The translations under genes and the position numbers were made by a program. Shown one piece after another: positions 25,157 through 33,550 of a stretch of 64,000 bases of DNA (positions are counted from its first letter, which is position 1; every line of letters begins with the position of its first letter). The stretch comes from JAOPZW01 sp963764585 (lineage in GTDB: Bacteria; Actinomycetota; Thermoleophilia; Solirubrobacterales; Solirubrobacteraceae): NCBI GenBank assembly GCA_963764585.1, contig CAVXTB010000002.1:186001-250000 (forward strand), in the 5' to 3' direction. Below the pieces are notes generated by a model that did no database searches, was not told where the DNA came from, and saw only the letters and a list, made by a program, of their open reading frames with translations.

Positions 25157-25291
25157 CTCACACCTCCGTCGATGTCGTCGCGATCACCATGCCGCGGATC
25201 ATCCAGGGGACGAACGGCGCGCGCCAGATCGACAGCGCCAACGCGCCAACTGGAAGCCTCGCCGCGGCGCCCAGGCCGGTACCGTGGGGTG

Positions 25292-26305
25292 GTGGCCGGC
25301 AACGATGCGCAGGTGCTCGAGCTCGCCGGGCGCGAGGTGCGGATCACCAGCCCGGGCAAGGTGCTGTTCGCGCAGCGCGGCGAGACGAAGCTCGACCTCG
25401 TCCGCTACTACGCCGCGGTCTCCGAGCCGCTCATGCGCGCGATGGGCGGGCGGCCGGTGCTCATGCAGCGCTTCCCGCAGGGCGCGGGCGGCCCGTCGTT
25501 CTTCCAGAAGCGCGTGCCCGACAGCGCGCCGGAGTGGCTGCAGACGACGACGGTCCAGACCGTCAACGGCACGCCGTCGCGGGCGCTGGTCGCGGCCGAC
25601 GTCGCACACGTCGCGTGGGCGGTCAACCTCGCCTGCCTGGGCTTCCACGTGTGGCCCTCCCGCGCCGACGACCCCGACCACGCCGACGAGCTGCGCCTGG
25701 ACGTCGATCCGCAACCGGGGACCGGCTTCGCCGAGGCCCGCGCCGCCGCCCATGAGGTCAAGGCGCTGCTGGACGAGCTGGGCATCGCCGGCTTCCCCAA
25801 GACGACGGGCAACCGCGGCCTGCACGTCTACGTCCGGCTGCAGCCGCGCTGGGACTCCTACGAGGTCCGCGCCGCCGCGGTGGCCGCCGCGCGCGAGCTC
25901 GAGCGCCGGCGCCCCGACATCCTCACCGCCGCGTGGTGGAAGGAGGAGCGCGGGCAGCGGATCTTCCTGGACTACAACCAGAACGCGCCGCACAAGACGG
26001 TCTTCGGCGCCTGGTCGGTGCGCGCCCGGACGGGCGGACAGGTCTCGACGCCGATCCGCTGGGAGGAGCTCGACGACGTGGACCCCGACGAGCTCACCCT
26101 GGCGACCGTCCCGAGCCGGCTCGAGCGCGACGGTGATCCCTGGGCCGCGATCGACGACGCGCCGCAGTCGCTCGAGCCGCTCCTTGCCCTCCACGAGCGC
26201 GACCGCGCGAACGGGCTGCTCGACGCGCCGTGGCCACCGGTCTATCCCAAGCAGCCCGACGAGCCGCCGCGCGTGGCGCCGAGCCGGGCGCGGCGCCAGG
26301 AGTAG
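25292..26305 (+). CDS. LigD-type polymerase/primase domain protein (NHEJ PolDom)
   Basis: 337 residues without ligase or nuclease domains. GREVRITSPGKVLFAQRGET opens; ADELRLDVDPQPGTGFAEAR carries the DxD metal pair; FPKTTGNRGLHVYVRLQPRW the nucleotide-binding segment with His; FLDYNQNAPHKTVFGAWSVR the third conserved block. LigD polymerase domains fill gaps, preferring ribonucleotides, during non-homologous end joining with Ku. As a free-standing protein it probably works with a separate ligase and Ku elsewhere. The GTGs at 25289 and 25292 are both possible. It diverges from the YciI operon. Confidence 0.9.
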   Translation: MAGNDAQVLELAGREVRITSPGKVLFAQRGETKLDLVRYYAAVSEPLMRAMGGRPVLMQRFPQGAGGPSFFQKRVPDSAPEWLQTTTVQTVNGTPSRALVAADVAHVAWAVNLACLGFHVWPSRADDPDHADELRLDVDPQPGTGFAEARAAAHEVKALLDELGIAGFPKTTGNRGLHVYVRLQPRWDSYEVRAAAVAAARELERRRPDILTAAWWKEERGQRIFLDYNQNAPHKTVFGAWSVRARTGGQVSTPIRWEELDDVDPDELTLATVPSRLERDGDPWAAIDDAPQSLEPLLALHERDRANGLLDAPWPPVYPKQPDEPPRVAPSRARRQE

Positions 26306-26308
26306 ACC

Positions 26309-27262
26309 TCAGCCCAACCCGGGCTCGACGACCGCCTTGACGAACCCTGCCGGGCGCGCGGCGGCGGTCTCGAACGCCTCCGCGACGATCGCCAGCGGAT
26401 AGGTGTGCGTCACCAGCGGTGAGGCGTCGAGGATGCCCGCGTCGACCAGGCGCATGCCCGTGCGCATGCCGGCCGTGATCGTGTCCGGATCGCGGAAGTG
26501 GGCGTTGACGAGCTGGAAGGCCATCCAGTTCCAGTGGCCGAGGTCGATCGCGCGCGGTGGGCCCTGGTGGTAGCCGACGATGCAGAGCTTGCCGCTCATG
26601 CGCGTGACCTGGCCAGCCAGCGCGAGCCCCGCTTCGACGCCGGTGACCTCGTAGGTGACGTCGGCGCCACGGCCGCCCGTGAGCTCGCCGACCGCATCGG
26701 CGAGCGACTCGGCCGTCGTGTCCACCGCGCGCGTAGCGCCGAGCGCGGTGGCCCGCTCGAGCGCGTCGGCGCGAACATCGGCGACGGTGATCGTCCGCGG
26801 GCCCTTGAGCGCGGTGACGAGCTGGAGCAGGTTGCCCATGTAGCCGGCACCGACGATCACGACGTCGTCGCCCAGCGCGGGCGCCGCAAGCTCGACCGCG
26901 TTCACCACGCACGACAGGGGCTCGGCCACGGCGGGGTAGGGGAGGTCCGGTCGCACACGCACGCAGCGGCGCTGCTCGGCGACGACCTCGTCGGCGAACC
27001 CGCCTTCCTGTACCCACGCCACGACGTGATCGCCCGCCCGCAGCGTCGCGACACCCGGACCGGGCTCCGCGACGACGCCCGCGACCTCGTGCCCGATCGC
27101 GGCGGGCAGCTCCTCCGACGCTCTGCCCGTCCACACGTCGACCTCGGACATGCAGACCCCGCACTGCGCGACGCGGATCCGCACCTGGCCCGCGGCCAGC
27201 GGTTCCGGCGTCCGGTCGACGAGCTCGATGCGACCGGGGGCGGTCAGGAGCGCGGCGCGCAC
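26309..27262 (-). CDS. Zinc-type MDR alcohol/polyol dehydrogenase
   Basis: 317 residues. The catalytic domain contains QCGVCMSEVDVWTGRASEEL and AIGHEVAGVV with the usual Cys and His ligands, AVAEPLSCVVNAVELAAPAL gives the second zinc region, and DDVVIVGAGYMGNLLQLVTA the NAD site. The structural-zinc four-Cys lobe is absent. It overlaps by 19 bases the GH13 gene before it and ends the leftward operon. A likely job is oxidation of a sugar released by the GH13 enzyme, or of a polyol. Substrate not certain. Confidence 0.87.
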   Translation of the reverse strand: MRAALLTAPGRIELVDRTPEPLAAGQVRIRVAQCGVCMSEVDVWTGRASEELPAAIGHEVAGVVAEPGPGVATLRAGDHVVAWVQEGGFADEVVAEQRRCVRVRPDLPYPAVAEPLSCVVNAVELAAPALGDDVVIVGAGYMGNLLQLVTALKGPRTITVADVRADALERATALGATRAVDTTAESLADAVGELTGGRGADVTYEVTGVEAGLALAGQVTRMSGKLCIVGYHQGPPRAIDLGHWNWMAFQLVNAHFRDPDTITAGMRTGMRLVDAGILDASPLVTHTYPLAIVAEAFETAAARPAGFVKAVVEPGLG

Positions 27263-28884
27263 GGGTCCTCCCGGGTTGCGTCCAGTACGACGGCTTCGTC
27301 GGGACGCAGCGTCAGCACGTCGCCATCGACAGCAGCGCCCTCGCGCTCGAGCTCGGTGGACAGGACGATCGTGCCCCGCTCGCCGAGCCGCGCCGCGCGT
27401 GCTTCGCCGGTGAGGTTGAGGGCGACGACCTTGCGCTCGCCCGCCGCGGTCCGCGCGTACACGAAGCAGCCGCCGTCGCTCGCCGCGTGCTCGCTGTAGT
27501 CGCCGAGCCGCAGCGCCTCGCTGCGGCGGCGCAGCTCGATCAGGCGGCGGTAGAGGTTGAGGCTCGATCCCGGATCGTCGAGCTGCGCCGCGACGTTGAT
27601 GGTCCGGTACTCCTCGCAGACCGGAAGCCACAGCGCGTCCGGGTCGGCGGTGGAGAAGCCGCCGTTGCGGCCGTCGTTCCAGGGCATCGGCGTCCGCGTC
27701 GGGTCGTGCGAGACGCCGCCGCCGGCGGCGAAGGCGTCGCGCCCGCGGCCGACCTGGACCTCCTGGTCGACCATGCCGAGCTCGTCTCCGTAGAAGACCG
27801 TCGGCACCCCGCGCAGCGTCAGCAGCAGCACGGCCGCCACCCGCGCCTGCGGGCGTCCCAAGCGCGTCGCGAGGCGTCTGCGGTCGTGGTTTCCGAGGGC
27901 GAGGATCGGCCACGCGCCAGCGGGCAGCGCCGCGTCGAGCTCGCCCACGACGCGCGCAAGCTCGACCGCGTCCCACGGCGTCTCGATCAGCTTGAAGGCG
28001 AACGGCAGGTGCAGCTCGTCGAGGCGCTCGCCGAAGAACCTCGCCCACTCCGACCAGTCCATCGCCTCGATCTCGCCGATCGCCACGCGGTCGCCGTCGT
28101 ACTCGCCGAGGACGGCGTGCATGTCGCGCAGCACGTCGTGCAGGTCCGGATGCATGCGATCGCGCGTGTGCAGCTGCGTGAAGAACTCGAGCGGCTGGAG
28201 CTCGTACGGGTTGAGGACCGGGTCGGGGTTGGGCGGATTGTCGCGCAGCTCGGGATCCTTCATGAGCATGTGCGCGACATCGATGCGAAAGCCGTCGACG
28301 CCGCGATCCAGCCAGAAGCGCAGCACGTCGAGCTGGGCGGCGCGCACCTCGGGGTTGCGCCAGTTCAGATCGGGCTGCTCCTTGAGGTGGGAGTGCAGAT
28401 AGAACTGGCCGGTCCGCTCGTCCCACTCCCACGAGGACCCGCTGACCTCGCTGAGCCAGTTGTTCGGGTACCGCCCCTCGGGAGCGGCGTCGGCCCAGAC
28501 GTACCAGTCGCGCTTCGGGCTGTCCCGCGACGAGCGCGACTCGACGAACCACGGATGCTGGTCGGAGGTGTGGTTGGGAACGTAGTCGGCGATGATCCTC
28601 AGTCCGCGCGCGTGCGCCTCTTCGAGCAGCCGGTCGAAGGTGGCCAGATCGCCGAACGTCGGATCGATGGCCTTGTGGTCGGTGATGTCGAACCCCTGGT
28701 CCAGCAGGGGCGAGCGGTAGCACGGCCCGATCCACACGGCGGTGACCCCCAGCGTTCCGGCGAGGTAGTCCAGCGACGCGATCAGGCCGTCGAGGTCCCC
28801 GATGCCGTCGCCATTGCCGTCGCGCAGGCTCGGCAGGTGGTTCTCGTAGAGGACCATCGCCCGCCACCACGGCGCCGCGCTCAC
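27244..28884 (-). CDS. GH13 alpha-glucosidase/oligosaccharide hydrolase
   Basis: 546 residues, cytosolic (no signal peptide). Conserved regions: IADYVPNHTSDQHPWF (region I), GVDGFRIDVAHML with the nucleophile Asp (II), VAIGEIEAMDWSEW with the acid/base Glu (III), LALGNHDRRRLATR (IV). GQFYLHSHLKEQPDLNWRNP is typical of oligo-1,6-glucosidase and trehalulose-type subfamilies. A C-terminal beta domain follows. Start GTG 28884 overlaps the stop of the dehydratase gene (GTGA). It would hydrolyse the oligosaccharide brought in by the nearby ABC permeases. Confidence 0.9.
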   Translation of the reverse strand: MSAAPWWRAMVLYENHLPSLRDGNGDGIGDLDGLIASLDYLAGTLGVTAVWIGPCYRSPLLDQGFDITDHKAIDPTFGDLATFDRLLEEAHARGLRIIADYVPNHTSDQHPWFVESRSSRDSPKRDWYVWADAAPEGRYPNNWLSEVSGSSWEWDERTGQFYLHSHLKEQPDLNWRNPEVRAAQLDVLRFWLDRGVDGFRIDVAHMLMKDPELRDNPPNPDPVLNPYELQPLEFFTQLHTRDRMHPDLHDVLRDMHAVLGEYDGDRVAIGEIEAMDWSEWARFFGERLDELHLPFAFKLIETPWDAVELARVVGELDAALPAGAWPILALGNHDRRRLATRLGRPQARVAAVLLLTLRGVPTVFYGDELGMVDQEVQVGRGRDAFAAGGGVSHDPTRTPMPWNDGRNGGFSTADPDALWLPVCEEYRTINVAAQLDDPGSSLNLYRRLIELRRRSEALRLGDYSEHAASDGGCFVYARTAAGERKVVALNLTGEARAARLGERGTIVLSTELEREGAAVDGDVLTLRPDEAVVLDATREDPCAPRS

Positions 28885-30068
28885 TGGACCACCGCGGCGG
28901 CCTCGGCCGCATACGCGGCGAGCGCCGAGCGGTCGATCTCGACGCCGAGCCCTGGCTCGGTCGGCAACGGCAGCACGCCGTCGACCATCTCCAGGCGATG
29001 GTCCGTGAGGTCCTTGCGCAGCCCGGACTCCGACAGCTCGGACGGGAGGAACTCGATGTAGTCGCAGTGCGGCGTCGCGGCCGCCAGGTGCAGCGCGGCC
29101 GCGATCGAGATCTCGGTCTTCCACAGATGCGGGACGACCCGCCTGCCGCGCTGCGCCGCGAGGTCGCACACGCGCCGCGCCTCCGTCAGGCCGCCGACGC
29201 GGCCGACGTCGGGCTGCACGAAGGCGACCCCGCCGCGATCCATCAGATCGAGATGCTCGAAGCGCGTCGTCAGCCATTCCCCGGCGGCGATCGGGATCGG
29301 CTGCTCCTCGGAGAGCCGCCGGTAGCCGTCGAGGTCGTCGGGCCACAGCGGCGTCTCGACGAAGACGAGGTCGAGCCCCTCCCAGTCGCGCAGGACGGCG
29401 AGCGCCGTGTCGGCGTTCGGGAACGCGTACTGGACGTCGACGAGCAGGTCGATGCTCGCACCGATGGCCTCGCGTACGGCGGCGAGGACCTCGGTGCTGC
29501 GCTCCCACGGCTCGCGCAGCCCGTTGTGAGCGAACGGCCCCGCGAGCGTCACCTCCGCCTTGATCGCCCGGAATCCGGCGCCCACCGCGCGCTGCGCCCA
29601 GTCGACCATCGAATCGAGGTACTCGTGGAACGACGACGTCTCGGGCTGCAGCGACGCGTACGGGACGACGCTGTCGCGCACGGCCCCGCCCAGCAGCTCG
29701 TAGCACGGCTTGCCGAGTGCCTTGCCGCGCAGGTCGTGGAGCGCGATGTCCAGCGCGCCGATCGCGTTGATGACCGCGCCGCGACGCCCGTTCATCGCCG
29801 AGCCCACGTACAGGCGCTCCCAGATCGCCTCGACGTCGAGCGGATCGGCGCCGACGAGCAGCTCCCGCAGCCCGAGACCCATGTTGTGCGTCCCGGGCGC
29901 TTCGATGCACGCCCGCGCGATCCACGGGTTGAGGTCGGTCTCGCCGATCCCGGTGATCCCCGCGTCGGTGTGGATCTCGACGACGATGTCGTCCTGCGCC
30001 GAGCTCGCCGCCGTTGGATCGAACGACGGCTGGACGAGGACGTGGCAGTCAACCGCGGTGATCTGCAA
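28881..30068 (-). CDS. Enolase-superfamily sugar-acid dehydratase (mandelate racemase/MLE type)
   Basis: 395 residues. N-terminal capping domain (GITGIGETDLNPWIARACIE) and barrel domain: GFRAIKAEVTLAG supplies the catalytic Lys region, DLLVDVQYAFPN the first metal Asp, DLVFVETPLWPDD the Glu, and IPIAAGEWLTTRFE the third ligand; VVPHLWKTEISIAAALHLAA gives the catalytic His. The pattern fits dehydratases acting on galactonate, fuconate or similar acids, forming 2-keto-3-deoxy acids for the kinase and aldolase of the divergent operon. Substrate not assignable from motifs. Confidence 0.9.
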   Translation of the reverse strand: MQITAVDCHVLVQPSFDPTAASSAQDDIVVEIHTDAGITGIGETDLNPWIARACIEAPGTHNMGLGLRELLVGADPLDVEAIWERLYVGSAMNGRRGAVINAIGALDIALHDLRGKALGKPCYELLGGAVRDSVVPYASLQPETSSFHEYLDSMVDWAQRAVGAGFRAIKAEVTLAGPFAHNGLREPWERSTEVLAAVREAIGASIDLLVDVQYAFPNADTALAVLRDWEGLDLVFVETPLWPDDLDGYRRLSEEQPIPIAAGEWLTTRFEHLDLMDRGGVAFVQPDVGRVGGLTEARRVCDLAAQRGRRVVPHLWKTEISIAAALHLAAATPHCDYIEFLPSELSESGLRKDLTDHRLEMVDGVLPLPTEPGLGVEIDRSALAAYAAEAAAVVQ

Positions 30069-30092
30069 CTCGGCTCCTTTCGTTGGTCACGG

Positions 30093-30473
30093 CTAGCGCG
30101 CCGGGTACGCGATCGTCGACATCACGGCGTTCGCAGCCTGCCGTGAGTCCAGCCGCGTGTGCTGGACGACGATCGGCGCGTCGCTCGTGATCAGGCAGCA
30201 GTAGTCGACGCCGATGGGCACCGGCTCCGGGCCGGCGAGGTCGTTGAGGCGCTGGTGGTGGGCGCGCCTGGCGGCCACCGTGAGCGAGTACGGCCCGACC
30301 GGCTCGCGGTCGGCGAAGTAGAGGACGAGCTCGACGTGGGCATCCCGGTCGCCGGCGTTGAGGATGCACGCGCTGTCGTGACTGGTCATCGCGGGCTCGG
30401 GGCCCGTGCTCTCGGGTGGGATGTAGCCGTCGGCGATCACCCACCTGGTCGCCCCGACCGCGTCGACTTGCAT
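30093..30473 (-). CDS. Sensory rhodopsin transducer-family protein (ASRT-like)
   Basis: 126 residues: ATRWVIADGYIPPESTGPEP, SHDSACILNAGDRDAHVELV, YFADREPVGPYSLTVAARRA, HHQRLNDL and DAPIVVQHTRLDSRQAANAV. This all-beta family was named after the Anabaena rhodopsin transducer but most members have no rhodopsin nearby and sit in sugar operons. Here none is visible either, so a sugar or metabolite-binding role is more likely. It begins the leftward operon, 34 bases from the divergent GntR gene. Confidence 0.85.
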   Translation of the reverse strand: MQVDAVGATRWVIADGYIPPESTGPEPAMTSHDSACILNAGDRDAHVELVLYFADREPVGPYSLTVAARRAHHQRLNDLAGPEPVPIGVDYCCLITSDAPIVVQHTRLDSRQAANAVMSTIAYPAR

Positions 30474-30492
30474 ATCTGAACCATACAGGATA

Positions 30493-30502
30493 TTGTCGAC
30501 AA
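30493..30502. promoter_or_regulatory. Palindrome TTGTCGACAA, candidate GntR operator
   Basis: A perfect 10-bp palindrome lies in the 34-base gap between the divergent ASRT-like and GntR genes, six bases before the GntR ATG. ATATC-N12-GATAT (30472-30493) overlaps its edge. The position suits autoregulation and joint control of both halves of the sugar-acid locus. Confidence 0.45.
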
Positions 30503-30507
30503 GCGAC

Positions 30508-31182
30508 ATGACCGATGCGAACGCTCCGCTGCCGGCACTCGCGCCGGCTTCCCTGCGCCGGCGCGCGTCCGACGTCCTGCGCTCGGCGATCGTCGACGGG
30601 CGCCTGCGCCCGGGCGACCGTCTCAAGGAGGTCGAGCTCGCCGAGCAGCTGGGCATCAGCCGCGCGCCGGTGCGCGAGGCACTGCGCCAGCTCGAGCACG
30701 AGGGGCTCGTCGCGTCGCTGCCCTACCGCGCCACCGAGGTCCTCGGCGTCTCCCAGGAGGAGATCGCCGAGGTGCTCGTCCCGATCCGCCTGACGATCGA
30801 GTCGTTCGCCTTTCGCAAGGCGCTGCCACTGCTCAGCGAGGCGGACTTCGACGCGCTCGCGCAGCTCGTCGCCAAGATGCGCCGGGCCGCGAAGCGGGGC
30901 GACCTCGACGAGCTCGCCGAAGACGACGTGCGGTTCCACGACCTTGTCATCGAGCGCTCCCGCCAGCCGCACTGCCTGCAGATCTGGCGGTCGATCGAGC
31001 CCCGCGTCCGCGCGTACTTCCGCCGCGACGCGCCCGCCCACGCGCCGCTGGACGAAGTCGCCGACGAGCACGACGAGCTGCTTCAGGCGCTCCGCGGAGG
31101 CGACGAGCAACAGCTGCTCGCGACGCTCGAGCGCCACATCCTGCACTACCTGGCTCCCAGCGAGGGGAACGCCGCGGCGTGA
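30508..31182 (+). CDS. GntR-family regulator, FadR/FCD subfamily
   Basis: 224 residues. The winged HTH covers ~15-80 (RRRASDVLRSAIVDGRLRPG, LAEQLGISRAPVREALRQLE), the FCD effector domain ~90-215 with metal-binding His/Asp in DDVRFHDLVIERSRQPHCLQ and DEVADEHDELLQALRGGDEQ. FCD regulators sense sugar acids such as gluconate or galactonate, which matches the surrounding catabolic genes. ATG 30508 is preferred; a TTG at 30493 would overlap the palindrome. It is coupled by GTGA to the SDR gene. Confidence 0.9.
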   Translation: MTDANAPLPALAPASLRRRASDVLRSAIVDGRLRPGDRLKEVELAEQLGISRAPVREALRQLEHEGLVASLPYRATEVLGVSQEEIAEVLVPIRLTIESFAFRKALPLLSEADFDALAQLVAKMRRAAKRGDLDELAEDDVRFHDLVIERSRQPHCLQIWRSIEPRVRAYFRRDAPAHAPLDEVADEHDELLQALRGGDEQQLLATLERHILHYLAPSEGNAAA

Positions 31183-31970
31183 GCGCGCCAACCGTGCTCG
31201 TCACGGGCGCAGCGTCCGGCATCGGTGCGGCGGTGGTCCTGGCCGCCGCGCGGCAGGGCCGGCAGGTGGCCGCGGTCGACCTCGATCGCCACGGGGTCGA
31301 CGAGGTCGTGCGGCGCGCGCGGGCGGAGGGCGCAAGCGCCGCGATCGGGCTCGAGGTCGACGTCTCCGACGACGCGGCCGTCGAGCGCGCGCTCGCGCGC
31401 TGTCGCGACGAGCTCGGCGTGCCGACGGCCGTCCTGGCCAACGCCGGGATCGAGCTCAACGGCCCGGCGCACGAGCAGCCGCTGACCCAGTGGACGCAGG
31501 TCGTCGACGTCAACCTGACCGGTGCGTTCCTGACCGCGCGCCACGCGATCCGCGCCATGCTCGGCGCCGGCGTCGGCGGCTCGGTGGTCTGCACCTCGTC
31601 GCCGTCGGCGTTCGTCGGCTTCGCCGGGGGCGGCAACGCCGCGTACGCCGCGTCGAAGGGCGGGCTCTCGGCGATGGTGCGCAGCCTCGCGCTCGACTAC
31701 GCCGCTGCGGGGATCCGCGTCAACGCGATCGTCCCGGGCGCCACCGACACGCCGCTGCTCACCAACGGCGTCTCCGCCCACGAGCGGGCCGCCGTCCGCG
31801 AGCGGCTCGTCGAGCGCGCCAGCGAGGAGATCCCGCTCGGGCGGCTCGGGACGGCCGCCGAGGTCGCGGAGGGCGTCCTGTGGCTGTGGTCGGACTCCGC
31901 GTCCTACGTGACCGGCTCGCATCTCGTCGTCGACGGTGGCCTGATGGCCAAGAGCGCCAACACCTTCTGA
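31179..31970 (+). CDS. SDR family oxidoreductase (sugar dehydrogenase-like)
   Basis: 263 residues. TVLVTGAASGIGAAVVLAAA cofactor site; VLANAGIELNGPAHEQPLTQ; Ser in VVCTSSPSAFVGFAGGGNAA and Tyr-Lys in YAASKGGLSAMVRSLALDYA. DAD position: AAVDLDRHGVDEV favours NAD. Normal C-terminus VTGSHLVVDGGL. In this operon it may oxidise a free sugar to its lactone or acid ahead of the dehydratase. GTG start overlaps the GntR stop. Confidence 0.9.
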   Translation: MSAPTVLVTGAASGIGAAVVLAAARQGRQVAAVDLDRHGVDEVVRRARAEGASAAIGLEVDVSDDAAVERALARCRDELGVPTAVLANAGIELNGPAHEQPLTQWTQVVDVNLTGAFLTARHAIRAMLGAGVGGSVVCTSSPSAFVGFAGGGNAAYAASKGGLSAMVRSLALDYAAAGIRVNAIVPGATDTPLLTNGVSAHERAAVRERLVERASEEIPLGRLGTAAEVAEGVLWLWSDSASYVTGSHLVVDGGLMAKSANTF

Positions 31971-31973
31971 GTC

Positions 31974-32879
31974 GTGGCAGTGCTGGCGGCCATCGGAGAG
32001 GGCCTGGTCGAGCTCGAGCGCGACGGCGACGCGGACCGGCTCGCCCTCGCCGCGGGCGGCGACGCCGCCAACATCCTCGTGATGGCCTCTCGGCTGGGCG
32101 CGGCGACGCGCCTGGCCGGGCGCGTGGGCGCCGATCCGCTCGGGGCGTGGCTGCTCGCGTTCTGGGCGGATCGCGGGATCGACGTCGCGCACGTCCGCAG
32201 CGACCCCGACGCGCCGACCGGCCTGTACCTGAACGCTCCCGTAGCCGGCGGCGGGCACCGCTTCGTCTATTGGCGCCGGGGATCCGCAGGCAGCCGCCTG
32301 GCCGCGGCCGATCTCGACGACGGCCTCTTCGCCGACCTCGACATGCTCGTCGTCACCGGGATCACGCTGGCCGTGTCGCCGTCGAGCGCGAGCGCGGGCG
32401 CATACGCGGCGCGCCGTGCCCGGGAGGCCGGCGCGCGTGTCGCGTGCGTCCTGAACCATCGTCCGGCGCTCGCGGGCGATCCGGACGCGCTCGCCGCCCT
32501 CGCACGTACGGCCGACGTCGTCATCGGCTCGAGCGAGGACGCCGCAGCCGTCTTCGGCGAGAGCGATCCCGTCGCGGTCGCGTACGCGCTGCGCGACGTG
32601 CGCGAGGTCGTCCTGACGGCAGGCGGCGGTCCGGCCGTCGCCGTCGTGGATCGCGTCGCGATCGAGCAGCGCGTGCCGGCCGTGCCCGTCGTCAACGCCG
32701 GCGGAGCCGGCGACGCCTTCGCGGGGGCCTATCTGGCTCGGCGGCTGTCCGGGGACTCGCCGGCGCGGGCTCTCGCCTGGGGCGTCGCCGCCTCCGCGCG
32801 GAGCGTGCGCCGTCGCGGCTGCGCCAGCTCGTACCCGACGATGGCCGAGGCAGCCGCCGCCGTCGCTGCGCTCGCATGA
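31974..32879 (+). CDS. PfkB-family carbohydrate kinase, KdgK-like
   Basis: 301 residues. LALAAGGDAANILVMASRLG and AGRVGADPLGAWLLAFWADR give the N-terminal sugar site; VVNAGGAGDAFAGAYLARRL holds the GAGD anion hole and catalytic Asp (the common DTTGAGD start is changed to NAGGAGD). It most likely phosphorylates a 2-keto-3-deoxy sugar acid for the aldolase encoded next. GTG 31974 follows the SDR stop by three bases, and its stop overlaps the aldolase ATG. Confidence 0.88.
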   Translation: MAVLAAIGEGLVELERDGDADRLALAAGGDAANILVMASRLGAATRLAGRVGADPLGAWLLAFWADRGIDVAHVRSDPDAPTGLYLNAPVAGGGHRFVYWRRGSAGSRLAAADLDDGLFADLDMLVVTGITLAVSPSSASAGAYAARRAREAGARVACVLNHRPALAGDPDALAALARTADVVIGSSEDAAAVFGESDPVAVAYALRDVREVVLTAGGGPAVAVVDRVAIEQRVPAVPVVNAGGAGDAFAGAYLARRLSGDSPARALAWGVAASARSVRRRGCASSYPTMAEAAAAVAALA

Positions 32880-33550
32880 CGGACGTGCCCGAACAGATCG
32901 CCGCGCAGCGGGTCATCCCCGTGATCCGCAGCGCGAGCACCGCCGACGCGGTGGCCACGGCGCGCGCGTGCGCGCGGGCCGGCATGCGCGTCGTCGAGCT
33001 GACGTGCACCGTGCCCGATGCTCGGGAGGCCTTGTCGCAGCTGCGCGACGACGGCCTCACGCTGGGCCTGGGCACGGTCACGGACGCGAGACACGTCGAG
33101 TCCGCGGCGGCCGCGGGCGCGCAGTTCGTCGTGTCGTTCGCCGCGCCGGTCGGCTTCGTCGCGCGGGCCGCGGAGCTCGGGCTGACGGCCATCCCCGGAG
33201 GCTTCACGCCGAGCGAGCTTGCCGCGTGCGCGGGCGCCGGGGCAAGGCTGGTCAAGCTCTTCCCGGCTCGGCTGGCCGCGCCCGGCTACCTGCGCGATGT
33301 CCGCGCGGTGCTTCCCGACACAGCGCTGATGGTCACCGGAGGCATCGGCGTCGATGACGGCGACGTCGCGGCGTGGCTGGGCGCGGGGGCGACGGCCGTG
33401 GGCCTGGGCAGCGAGCTGGGCACCGTGGCGACGACGGGCGCCGACGAGGTCGAGCGCCGCGCTCGCGCCGCGCTGGAGCAGTCAACGCGCATCGGCTCGG
33501 CCGGTGCGCAGATCGAAGGGAGAGAGGACGATGAGTGCGAGGGTGCCTAA
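32876..33550 (+). CDS. KDPG/KDPGal-type aldolase
   Basis: 224 residues. RVIPVIRSASTADAVATARA opens; the catalytic Glu is in GMRVVELTCTVPDAREALSQ; LGLGTVTDARHVESAAAAGA and the Schiff-base Lys in GARLVKLFPARLAAPGYLRD are complete. It cleaves 2-keto-3-deoxy-6-phospho sugar acids to pyruvate and a triose phosphate, the last step of the Entner-Doudoroff or DeLey-Doudoroff route. It overlaps the kinase by ATGA and the binding-protein gene by 20 bases. Confidence 0.92.
   Translation: MTDVPEQIAAQRVIPVIRSASTADAVATARACARAGMRVVELTCTVPDAREALSQLRDDGLTLGLGTVTDARHVESAAAAGAQFVVSFAAPVGFVARAAELGLTAIPGGFTPSELAACAGAGARLVKLFPARLAAPGYLRDVRAVLPDTALMVTGGIGVDDGDVAAWLGAGATAVGLGSELGTVATTGADEVERRARAALEQSTRIGSAGAQIEGREDDECEGA

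Noticed and set aside
27244..29925. A very long minus-strand frame covering dehydratase and GH13
   Set aside because: Only the part from 28884 has homology; the upstream portion reads antisensical Arg-rich text in the shadow of the dehydratase gene.
30493..30508. TTG at 30493 as start of the GntR regulator
   Set aside because: It would add five residues across the palindrome; ATG 30508 leaves the operator free.
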